A DNA stretch of 64,000 nucleotides from Marsupella aquatica. Taxonomy: Eukaryota; Marchantiophyta. The DNA lies in contig OZ316894.1 of the NCBI GenBank assembly GCA_973895155.1, forward strand, positions 7,378,001 to 7,442,000, read 5' to 3'. The position numbers and the translations under genes are program-made. This document shows, piece after piece, positions 54,656-64,000 of this stretch (positions within the stretch are counted from its first letter, which is position 1; every line of letters begins with the position of its first letter). The notes below the pieces were generated by a model, which was not told the DNA's origin, made no database searches, and worked only from the letters and a program-made list of their open reading frames with translations.

Positions 54656-57600
54656 ATGAGCAATGTCAATCAAGCTGCTCATTTCTGGGGATGCATGTTC
54701 GAACGGGCAACTGAGTACATTGGGACCTATGAGGACGAAGAATCGGAAAGGGCAGCTCGAGAACGGCAAGAGCTCGCTCGATTGTGGGAGCTGCAGAAGT
54801 CTGCCTTCATAGGAAGAGAGCTTATCAAGGCCGAGTTCTTGTGGACTCCCTAGGCCCTCACTCCGTGTAAAAGAAGTGGACCCCCTGCAATCAGGACCTC
54901 TTCCTGTTTACCCCTTGTTATTTCCATTTTACTATAAAAGTTCCCTTATTACCGGTAATAATTATAATTATTAGCTCAAAATGAATAAAACTACCCTTCG
55001 AGCGTTTGCACGTCCTCCACGTATTAGTTAAACCTGAGGGCCCAGGGTGTGGACTCCTACTGCCAATCAGCTTGACGGCCTTCTGTTTTGTGAAAATAGA
55101 ATCGTCGAGATCCGGGAAGCCATCAACCGCTACAACGACATACACTGGGAGCTGAAGGGTAGCACTGAGATGTGGACGAAGGCAACCGTGCTCGGAGAAA
55201 CATCCACAGCAGCCGATATGAAGAGGAAAGGGTACAACAATGAAGAGGCCACCCCTGCAAAGAGAATGAGGTCGGCGGCACTAAGGAAGCCGGCCGAGCA
55301 AGGAAGCAGGAGGCAGGGAGGAGCCAAAGAAGAGGAGGTCAACCCCATCAATGTTGTTCCAACAAGGGATGACACCTAGAGAGGCTGGGCGGCGACCCTT
55401 CCCGAGGAAGTGCAATTACACTTTGCACGAGAGGAGGATGCATGCTTTACAGCTATGCAAACTCAGAAGTACCAGGGCCTCATGGCCGGATCCGGCTTGG
55501 AAGCCTTCGTGAAATTACCGTGGCTGAAGCCGGAGGTGCCGGACGCTGACTTATTAGAATTTGTGGGATCATGGGATCCCGAGACAAATTCCACAAGGGT
55601 GTATGGGAAGGATTTCTATCTCACTCCCCAGGTGATTGCCGAGGTGTTTGGCTTGCCGATAGGCAATAAGACCAAAGTTGATACCAGGAAGACCTTGCCA
55701 GACAAGGAGTTCCGGTTGTTCCGAGGGCCATCAACAAAGAATGGCTTCTTCCGGAATACCTGCACCAACCCACACATTGGGGAGATGATTGATTTCTTGC
55801 GGGTAACCGTGCACTACAACCTGCTGAGGCCAGAGATCGGCAAGGCACAAGTCTAACTGGTTGAGAGGCCAGACCCAAGCCGGGACTACAACGGGTACCT
55901 CCTCATCCAACTGAAGAAGATCTTGAAGGAGGAATAGCAGGTGATCGGCAAGGGAAGTGTGTCCCGGCTTGGCTATCACATGCCGCTGTTGTGCCAGTAT
56001 GCCCGGAGTCAGATCTTTGCCCCAGTACTTCCCCTGCAGACAAGGGCACTTGAGGAGGTTCCGGACTAGAGGCCAGCAGCAAAGAAACCCAACCAGCCCG
56101 GCAGTCCTACGATCGAACAAGTGTTTAGGCCAAGGACGGAAGACTTGCCAATGCAGCAACCATGCATGAAGAATCTTCTAAAATTGCTGGAGAAGAAAAA
56201 GAGGGTTGTGACGGCAACGGCACCGGTACAGGTATCTGCTCTAGAGGTAGGTCTAAGCCGACTTACAAGGGAAAACCCCTTTACCGGAGCCAAGGAAAGA
56301 AGGAGGCCAGAACACGAGCCGGGGGTTCGAATAGATGTGGGAGCCACGAGTCCAGAACCCGAGGGAGAGCAGCCCAAAGCTCCTGGTCGCAATAGGGAGA
56401 AGGAGAGATCAGCTTGGAAGCCAGAGGAGGAACCGGGACCCGTGAGCTATGTTTGGCAGGAGACCGTGTTCATAGCAAGACCAGGAGAGCAACGGGGGGA
56501 GCCAGTAATCCAAGTCGGGGAGGAGGTGGTGGAGGACTACGGCAATGACGACTCCGGCTATGGGTCGGACCATCATGTCCTAGGAGTAAGGACCTGTGGC
56601 CATTTCATCCCCACGCTTCCTAGAGTAGTTTGAGGGGACCCCACCCAGCAGAGCAGCCCCGAGTCTCCCCCACCAGATGTCGCTCCCCCAAGATTTGACG
56701 GGATAAAATAGACGGCACAGGAGTTTCAGGAGCGACTCAGGGAAGAAGAAGAGGCAGCCCTGGCCAAAGAGAAGGATTTACCTGGGGGAGAATGGCCAAA
56801 GGATATCCGGCGGCTTGCCGAAGGGTGAAGCAGCCCACCAATCACAATAGAAGAGATCCAAAAGGCGACTTGGGAACAAAGGCCGTGGTGGGTAATGCTG
56901 ATGACTAGTACTCACTCCACCTATGCGCAAGAAAGAGCCATGGAGTACGGGGAGATGTGAGGGGAACTTGCGTTGAGCATCTTTGGGGAGGAGTTGGAGC
57001 AGGGACCCTTTTTCCAGAGGGAGATGTTGGGAAAACGCCGATTGGAGGAAGCGGTGGCTTTGGAGAGGAGGAAGAAGGACGAGGTCATCCGACGGCTTAG
57101 GGAGAAGGAAGCCAAGGCAAAAGACCTGAATGCGGCCAAGAAAGCCCAAGATGAGCTACGGATTAAGCGGCATGAGCTAAACATCATCCAGGGGCAACTA
57201 GATATCGCTCAGTCTGATAATCAGATTATCAAGGATAAACTAACTCGGACCCAAGGGGAGTTGGCCGACGCGGTCAAGGAAAAGGAGAAGTGGAAGCGGG
57301 AGCTGAAGGACGCAGAGGAGGCCCACATAGCAACCAACAATTGGGCCATGGTGGAGACACAAAGGAAGGAGAGGGCGCTGAAGGGGGAGCTCGAGGATCT
57401 CCGCGGAGCCCTTGAACAAAAGGAGGCCTAGTTAGGGAGATCCTATCAAGGGATTATTGTGCTGCAATAGGAGCTTGCATCCCTGACGGTCAGCTTCAAA
57501 GCCGACCTGCGTGAGAAGGACGACCAGCTCGATCAGACTTACGCCAAGATGAACCAGATGGAGTCTGAGGTCGTAACGGAGCTTGACAACGAGCTGAGAG

Positions 57601-58031
57601 CAACCCAAGAAGAGAGGGCTGCCTTAAGAAAGGAATTGGAGGAAGCCCAGAAGGAGCTGGAGGAGGCGCACAAGGACCTGGACAAAACACAAGAGGAGTT
57701 GGAGGAAAGCACGAGGAAGATGGAGAACTTACAACGGCGGGCCGACAACCAAACGGAGCGGCTGAAGAAACAAGCCGCAGTATTTAAGTGCTTAGCTTCA
57801 TCAGTTCAAACTCCAAATGGGGCAACAAAGTTGCCAGGGGTAGTGCTGGCTGAGGGACAAGCTGCGACACTCGCACCAGTGCCGGAGGTAAGTGGCAAGG
57901 GGAAGGGACCAGCTGCCAAACCAGGAAAGAAGAAGAAGCGGAAACCTTTTGGGTCAAGGAGCAACGGGGCTTCTCAAGCCATCGTGACCAAGGAGAACAC
58001 GGCACCAGCCTCAGGCCGGGACAATTATTGA
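54656..58031 (+). pseudogene. Family protein of element 2 (most complete layout, broken)
   Basis: N-terminal SNVNQAAHFWGC region, split by the MITE. Then a basic patch (PAKRMRSAALRKP), a linker absent from element 1, the central domain (LLEFVGSWDPETN, STKNGFFRNTCTNPH, SRDYNGYLL; 55,410-56,030), a proline-rich linker, and a coiled coil from about 56,970 to 57,780. The tail is basic (KKKKRKPFGSRSNG). Stops occur at 55,377, 55,855, 55,935, 56,068, 56,631 and several later points. This copy shows the family protein layout: unknown N-domain, mobile-type domain, long coiled coil, basic C-terminus. Confidence 0.6.
54849..55047. mobile_element. 199-bp MITE (CCTAGGCCC ends)
   Basis: The exact 9-bp duplication TGTGGACTC flanks it (54,840-54,848 and 55,048-55,056). 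The ends CCTAGGCCCTCAC and, inward from the right, CCCTGGGCCCTCA are inverted. It shares both ends with the 693-bp MITE at 10,974. It split the codon region for FLWTPTANQLD in element 2. Confidence 0.85.
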
Positions 58032-58199
58032 TGAAGCCGGGGTACCAGATCCACCACTAGAGCAGGCCGGGGAGGCCGTAGCCGGATCTGAGGCCGTAGC
58101 CAAAAGCTGAGGCCCCCGAGGGTGGACCCGGTCAGGCCGCGGGAGAGTTGACTGGGTCTGGGGCAGGTAATCTATTAGAGGATGGACCTACAACAGTGG

Positions 58200-58972
58200 T
58201 TGAGGAGGAAGCGTTGGGGGCGTCCATTGAGGATCAGCCACCGCTACCATGACGGTGGTGGAGGTTCGCTCCTTTTAAGGAGGGCGGATGTGGAGGGAGG
58301 AGGCATGAGTGGGCAAGGCCCGGGCGCAAATCTCTAAGTTTAGAAATTAGGATCAGGACCAAGAGGCGGCCTTGACAATTAGATTAGTGGGATTGCGGAT
58401 CCACTGGTAGGAGCAACACTTGTGCTCCTGCCTCGGTGCACATAGGTAGATTATAGTTAGGATAGATTAGGCTTACGCTACAAGGAATTAGGCGGATCCA
58501 CTGCCAGGATAAGTACCTGGGCAACGGGGAGTTAAGGGCCTTCTTCTTTAGCAAGTTTTTAGTGCACCAGCAGGGCTGGGATCAAGTAGTAAAAGAAGCT
58601 CTCAGTTAGTTATACAGTGACCCTTGTGTATATTCATGTTTCCTCATGCCTAGGAGCTGAATAGAGTTGGCCTCACGGCTTAGTTCGCAGATCTTGTGTA
58701 TGAGAAGTACTGTTTGTATGGCAAGTGCATGGTATAACTCAGTCAGGAGGAGTCATTTTGCTATTTGTGTGTCGCATTAACTTGTTTGAAGATTGCCCAC
58801 ATCAACCAAGAGAGAAGGGAAGTAAGCAAGGCAATAAAAGTTGGATGTGTCGAGTTGAGAGAGGTCTTAGCGGCTAACCCAAGCCAATTGGGGATCATTC
58901 CGGTGGCAGAATCCAAACATACATAAAGGAAGACCAGGAGAGGAAGAGAAGGGGAGGCATAGAATAGGCCAG
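58200..58972 (+). other. Conserved non-coding 3' region of element 2
   Basis: It closely follows the element 1 sequence from 25,419 (gcgttgggggcgtccattga) to the hairpin motif near 58,895 (attccggtggcagaat, with one change in each arm), and is then interrupted by element 4. The region continues from 61,771 to the element end. Confidence 0.6.
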
Positions 58973-59697
58973 TGTCACGCGATTGACATGGGTCTTAACA
59001 CCAAAAACGTCACTATTGGGTGTCAAACCATCTCCTTGTACCTGAGGATCATGAAGGGATGCTGTGAAGGCCGGTAAACACCAGTTTATGCCCTTAACAC
59101 CAGACTATCATAGCAAGACTTTGTCACACATCACCCAAGCTCAATCCCTAGGAACCAAGGTTGGGAATCAGATCATGTGCTCATGATAGTTCTGGTGAGA
59201 AGGGCTATTCATATCGGGCCCGTACACACAGGGCCTAGCGCTACGGTGCGCATATGTCTATATGTATGCTTACTGTCATAGGTATATTTCTATTCCGCCG
59301 CCGGAATGTACCCATAAACCAGTGACTCCTGACTGATTCCCGGCTTAGGGACTTCTAAGCCATTGCCCCACCACTCTGCCATTCCACTCTCAGCAATCAG
59401 AGCTGTGACAGCCCTCACCCAACCCACTTCAATGCACTCGGTACACCTCTCAGTGGCGCTGCTAGTCCCATCATACACTCAGATTGCCTCACACACACAC
59501 ACATCCATGAGAGAAATGAGGCCTGAGAGGAAAACTCAATTAGATTCAAAGATGTGCACAATAGTTCACTGAGAACACTTGATCCGAACACTAGGCCGAA
59601 AGACTGTCTCCTCTAGATTGCGACGTGCTTGCCCCGCAAGCCCCGTGCTTGCCATGCAAGCTCAATCCTGAACATGAGCCCGACTCACTCCAGATTG

Positions 59698-59735
59698 CGA
59701 CGGCAGATTGGACTCGAACCAATCCCGTACTTGCC
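59698..59735 (-). other. Isolated tRNA T-arm-like sequence
   Basis: On the minus strand ATTGGTTCGAGTCCAAT forms a perfect T-arm (five-pair stem, TTCGAGT loop). No matching D-arm, anticodon arm or acceptor stem could be assembled around it. It may be a relic of a tRNA gene or a B-box promoter within element 4. Confidence 0.35.
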
Positions 59736-60714
59736 TTGCAAACTCAATCCTAAACTCAACCTCCTTCACTGCACTTCATTCTTGGGGGCACGTACAGATC
59801 TCACACCTCCATTTCATAATGTCAAGTACGCATGCACAGTTGACTCGACTTCAAAGCTGGTACCAAGCCTAACGGCGATCTACCCCAGACTATAATGAGG
59901 CCCGGCCTCATGCTTGCCCTGCAAGCTCAGCTCTGGTCATAAATCCCTTAGTGCTCTCTACCAGACAAAGGTCGGGACTCCCCATGGATCACGTAGCCTT
60001 GCCAGACTAAACTGTAAATGCTCCTCCTGTTGCCCCTCAATCAGTATCTCAGCCTCCCTAATTAATGTGCTCACCACAAATCACATTAAAATCCTCCCCA
60101 CAGTTTACAATCACCAACACATCACCTATCACCAAGGCTCTGTATCGGGGGAAAAGAACCCAGTTGTGTTGCCTACTAGAAAGAGCCACAATCCAGCTTG
60201 CAAACCTGGCCAACTGTTGCTGTGAAGCGTGGCTGATTACTCCTTGAGTAATAGCACAACCAAGCTCTCCCCAACACACAGCTTCCAAGCCTAGCCTTCC
60301 TTGCATAGAGCTCCTCCCTGTTGCTCAATCCATGTGAGATCACACAACTGAAGTTCCCCCCCCTTACCTCTACCGGGGGGCTGCTCTATATACTCTCATA
60401 CTGAGCCCAAATGGGTGGATACCACGCTGCTGGAGCCCCATCCCAGCCCTAACAGAGCCGCCACTATCTCTAACTACTGAACTCTAACTCGCAACTTTAT
60501 TTCTATCTCGAATTGGCTATGTACTTCGGATTTGGCCCTCCTCCATGGTTTTTGCGAGCTTGCGCCTCCTCTCCCGATTTCTCTATTCAACCATTTGTTG
60601 CGTGGATAGCAGCGTTGGAAGCGGCTTGAGTTCCTCTTTCCAACAAGGTCAATTATAGCCGATTTGGTCAAATACACAGAGAGTTATGCCCCCGCAACCG
60701 AGAGAGGGTACTCA

Positions 60715-61080
60715 CTACTGCGCTAACCTGAGTTACATAGCTAACCCGAGTTTGGCTAACCTAGCTATCCTATCTAACCCGAGTAGAGCTAACCCGTGGT
60801 CTCGGGTTAGGCCACTACCCACTATCCACTAACCTAGGCTAAGCTGAGCCCGAATCTGAGCTTTCCTATGCTAACCCGAGCCCGAGTTTAGGCTAACCCA
60901 AGTTCAGTCTAACCCGGGATCAATCTAATCCGAACCTGGGTTAAGCCTAAGCTGAAGCCGTGCTGACCTGAGCTAAGCTAAAGCCGTGCTGACCTGAGCT
61001 AAGCTGAAGCCGTGCTTACCTAAGCTAAGCCGTGGCCGAGCTTGGGTTAACCCGAAAGTGAAGCCGAATCCGCTAATTCC
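60715..61080. repeat. Degenerate taacccgag / gctaagctga repeats
   Basis: Words such as ctaacccgag, gctaacct and cgtgctgacctgagctaagc recur irregularly about twenty times. The unit length is not constant. It lies in element 4. Confidence 0.6.
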
Positions 61081-61957
61081 GGCCACAAGTTAACCCGTCA
61101 CACTAATCAGACCGTATCTTCCTTAATACACCTTCATTTCCCGATTTTTTTATATCGATTTTACTCGCCTTGACCAGATCTTTCCAATGCTCTTTACAGA
61201 TCCGGATTTGGTGACATATTGAAAGAGATATGGTCGCCGACCACCCGCGACATAGCTTTTATTTCCTTACTCTTAACGCCATGATTGCCCTTATTCTTGC
61301 CATCTTGCTAATTGTTATGCAACTAGCCCAGACTACCCGTTCTTTGAACGTGAATAGTGAAGAGGACAATAAAAGAATTATCAAAATATTTTTTTATTCA
61401 TTAATATTCTTTAAAAATTAATAAAATGATAATATATTATTTTCCTTGTATGTGCACATCAGTATTTTTGTGTGCACATCCATCTTCTATGCACATATGA
61501 ATGTTGTGGTGGGGCCATAGTGCTTATATTTTTTGAATGTAATAATTAGAAATTATTATAAAAAATTTGGCATGTACATACATCATACTCATGTCATGAG
61601 TTTCTCTCATGCACATGATGACCATAGAGTTACGGTCTAGAGGCCTAGACTCTTAATTATAGACTTCAGTTTGTGCTTTTATATTAAGATATCAATAGCT
61701 ACTCCTTGCATACAGTAGCCTAGTTAATCAGATTAAAGAATAAGGACCATGTCATCGGCGTCACAGCCAGCTACTTATCTCATGACTCGATGAAAGATCT
61801 GTCCAGTATATGTGTGTAAGATGTTAGTAGAAGAGAGTTAGCAGCGTCCCATGCCGCTAAGCCGCAGAACCGGCCTAGCCGAGAGCGAAACCTGCGGGAA
61901 TCGGCTTGTGCAGGGGGTTTCTTGGGTTTAGGGAACCATGGGACGCACCACACACAT

Positions 61958-63257
61958 CTAGAAGCAGATGTTTTCGCTAGGATTAAGTAGCCTCTTTCAG
62001 CGTAGCACGATGCTAACGGTCAAATACCTAGTCTAAGTATTCTACAATAGGAGTTCAAGAGGGAGGAGCCGCTTCACTTCAGCTTGATAGAGCCTGGATT
62101 TGGCTAGACAGTGCTAATGGGTGTGCATGGAGCGTACTATATATGGGATCCTACGAATTAATTTGAGCTACTCTAAATTTGATGTATTAGTTTTTTTTAT
62201 CATAAATGTGCTATGGATGGTAAATCTGTCCAAATTAAATCTTTGAGAAGATTTATTTTTTAGACAAAGGCTTTAGGGCCAAACTCACAGGTCAAGCCCA
62301 AGACAAAGGCTGATATGTCTTCCATGTCCTTACAAGACACAAAATGAGTTTCAATGATTGATACACTTCAAGCTTTTTGTACCAAGTGTGGACAGAATTA
62401 AAGGTGGATTCACGAGCATTAACCAAGAGCAAGGATGTACCATGGAAGAATAAGCTTTCAGGCAAGCATGTTAGTAGAAGTGCAAGCTTGAGTACATTCT
62501 AAACGAGTACAGAGGTAAGAGAACGCCCGACCATGGCGTAAGGGCAGACGGCGTGATTGGCCTCACAACTGTCAACTGCATTACAATTGTTAGCTGCATC
62601 TCGGTGCTAACAATCAGTTCCAATCAAAGGATCACATAGTCATTTAAAGAAGTTTTCTCAAGCTCCGATGTCTCCTAAAATCAACCTTGTGAACAACTGC
62701 AATTCAGAAAACCCAAGAGGAGATGCGGCCAACGGATCAAAATGTTGCGGAACTGAGAAATGATGCCGCCAAAACTGCGTCCGCTTTTTCATTTTCCATT
62801 TTTTGAACAAAGACATAGTGTTGCATGTATTCAACAAAATTTGAATGAAGACATCTCAGGGGATGTCTTCAAGAAGGGTGACAACCAGTGGTGAACTGTT
62901 GCAGCGACCACAACCATGGCAATCACAGCCGCAGTGTCTGTCCTGGGTTTACTGTGGGTTAGGCTGTGAACGGATGGGTTTGTGTTGGGTTGGGTTAAGA
63001 GATGGGGGTTCAGCTCCATCAGGGAACTATGGGTTTCTGTCAATTGCCTTTTGAGAACTCTGTTTGAAAGGTTACTGAACAAGAAAGGTATTTTACCAAA
63101 TTTATTTGTTCTATGAGAATAGGAGTGAGTGGGCCCTTGGTGGGTCCTCTCAAGAGTCATTAATGAGTTTTCCAGGAACAGTCGTCCAGAATAATGAGAG
63201 CGGAGTGGGTTTGTCAGAGTTCGACCAGCAGAAAGTCTGTAGTTGACATCAAGGACA
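61958..63257. other. DNA right of element 2, no supported gene
   Basis: It starts after duplication CACAT. A 9-bp stem hairpin (gaagacatc/gatgtcttc) lies at 62,846-62,869. The stretch 63,125-63,168 and looser sequence to about 63,200 matches, in reverse, the promoter side of the small minus-strand gene of element B (53,740-53,812). A 159-codon minus-strand frame at 62,831-63,310 overlaps this and has no recognisable domain. Confidence 0.5.
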
Positions 63258-63811
63258 AAGAAGCTGTCCCCTAACAGTCCATGCAAATTATGTATCCTGT
63301 TCCCAAACAATTTTATTCACCACTATGTCCCCCCATTTCGTAGCTGGGTTAGTATACAACATTGGCTTACCAGTACCACATGGCAGAATGTGAGTGGGCT
63401 GCATTTCCATGAGTAAATTTTATGGCGGGTCTCACTATTCATGAGGGGGAATTTGGGCCTCAGTACTTGGTGAAGGGGGGGGGGGCTGCTCCTCCCAAAC
63501 CTGAGTACTTGGTGAGGGCAAAGTCGGTAGGCTTTGGCTCGTCTGAGGCCTCGACACTTTGTGGGGGGGGGGGGTGGCCCGGCCATTTTGGGACTTCCCG
63601 GGCCTGCAACAACGGCCCACCATGGGAAAGGAGGGGGACAAGGGGCAAGTCAAGGCAATTTCACCCGCAGCCCACTCACCGCCTTGCCATGTGGCACTGT
63701 TAAGCCAGTGTATGCTCTATACTAACCCAGATACTGACTTGGGGGACATAGTGGTAAATAAAATTGTTTGGGGGACAGGATACTAAATTAGGACAGTTAG
63801 GGGGACAGCTT
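63258..63811. mobile_element. Long-TIR element (MULE-like or foldback)
   Basis: 63,258-63,404 and 63,668-63,811 are imperfect inverted repeats of about 145 bp, sharing aagctgtccccctaac, caattttattyaccactatg, ctgggttagtata, ccacatggca and gtgagtgggctgc. The 260-base interior has two G runs (12 and 13 G near 63,475 and 63,565) and a repeated agtacttggtga. No transposase frame. A target duplication was not identified, so the outer limits may extend further. Confidence 0.7.
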
Positions 63812-64000
63812 AGTAAAAAGTTGTTCCAGATAAAGGTTGATTGGCAAAAAAAGTCTTTTGAGTACTTCTTTTGAGGTTTCCTTTCACATAGCTAAACAGT
63901 ATAAAGTCCTAAGGGTCACCTTTAGCTCTCATTATAAATACATTGCAAAGAATCAGTTATGGTAGAAATGGGCTTGAGCTCCACAGAAGGTGCCGAGTGT

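Larger units (their letters stand above)
58973..61765 (-). mobile_element. Element 4, distant relative inserted in reverse in element 2
   Basis: The ends are TGTCACGCGATTGACATGG at left and, read inward from the right, TGTGACGCCGATGACATGG, an imperfect inverted repeat of about 19 bp. The exact 5-bp duplication GCCAG flanks it (58,968-58,972 and 61,766-61,770). Read on the minus strand it starts TGTGACGCC, like TGTGATGCC of elements 1-3, and has ATTCCGGCGGCGGAAT about 320 bases before its 3' end as they do. No coding frame is credible. The interior has several gcttgc...gcaagc hairpins (59,628-59,930) and a region of taacccgag-like words (60,715-61,080). Confidence 0.8.
54289..61952 (+). mobile_element. 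Element 2 (TGTGATGCC family)
   Basis: It starts TGTGATGCCTAGCCAGGAATC and ends GGACGCACCACA, with the exact 5-bp duplication CACAT on both sides (54,284-54,288 and 61,953-61,957). It matches element 1 over its 5' part and last 950 bases. It carries a 199-bp MITE (54,849-55,047) and element 4 (58,973-61,765). Without them it is about 4.66 kb, probably close to the original family length. No LTRs, polymerase or integrase are visible. Confidence 0.9.

Noticed and set aside
59698-59735. Functional tRNA gene
   Set aside because: Only the T-arm is present; no acceptor, D or anticodon arm can be paired around it.
61230-61421. 63-codon frame with a membrane-like helix in element 4
   Set aside because: It ends in AT-rich low-complexity sequence, has no homologous frame in the relatives and is likely accidental.
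62831-63310. 159-codon minus-strand frame as a gene
   Set aside because: It spans the left arm of the long-TIR element and sequence related to the element B promoter region, with no recognisable domain.

Overview
The window looks like nuclear DNA of a green plant (streptophyte). It holds one plant-type CYP85-clan cytochrome P450, a Copia-style solo LTR, tRNA-derived SINE-like sequence, small-intron spliced genes and plant-type mobile-element proteins. The species cannot be named from sequence alone, and a non-seed plant or charophyte alga is only a guess. Apart from the P450 almost everything annotatable is mobile DNA, much of it nested and only mildly decayed.

Layout. 1-8,753 is gene-poor host DNA with palindromes, dispersed repeats, SINE-like pieces and a solo LTR (6,897-7,246). 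8,754-36,968 is one nest. Outermost is element 3 (TGTGATGCC...CACCACA, 5-bp duplication TGCAT). Into it went element 6 (9,461-14,244, duplication GAAGA), a 693-bp MITE inside element 6, a 287-bp MITE (34,956-35,242), and large element A (15,192-34,781). Element A was itself split by element 1 (18,596-26,377, duplication GGTCT), a relative of element 3. 36,974-40,340 is host repeat-rich DNA. The P450 is at 40,341-41,767. Element B covers about 43.9-53.9 kb. Element 2 (54,289-61,952, duplication CACAT) is a third family member; it carries a 199-bp MITE and a reversed distant relative, element 4 (58,973-61,765, duplication GCCAG). A long-TIR element closes the window (about 63,258-63,811).

The most notable content is the pair of large cargo transposons A and B. 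They carry unrelated transposases: a DUF7869-like DDE protein in A, and a MULE-like protein with an N-terminal zinc finger and C-terminal SWIM finger in B. Both carry, divergently or convergently to the transposase, a spliced gene fusing a ParB-like domain to a permuted DNA-methyltransferase-like domain. Each element is also sown with its own palindrome: about 19 copies of CGATAAATTTATCG in A and about ten of GCTAGCGANNTCGCTAGC in B. All copies lie in introns, intergenic gaps or near the ends. I infer a self-marking system in which an element-encoded ParB/methyltransferase protein or transposase reads the element's own sites. A also encodes an F-box-like protein. Both elements carry premature stops and frameshifts, so these copies are probably defective, although several breaks lie in homopolymers and could be sequence errors.

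The second notable group is elements 1-4: TG...CA ends, exact 5-bp duplications, no LTRs and no recognisable polymerase or integrase. Elements 1-3 encode a shared protein with a plant-mobile-type domain and a long coiled coil. They could be a terminal-repeat-less family mobilised by a retroviral-type integrase, or solo copies of very long LTRs.
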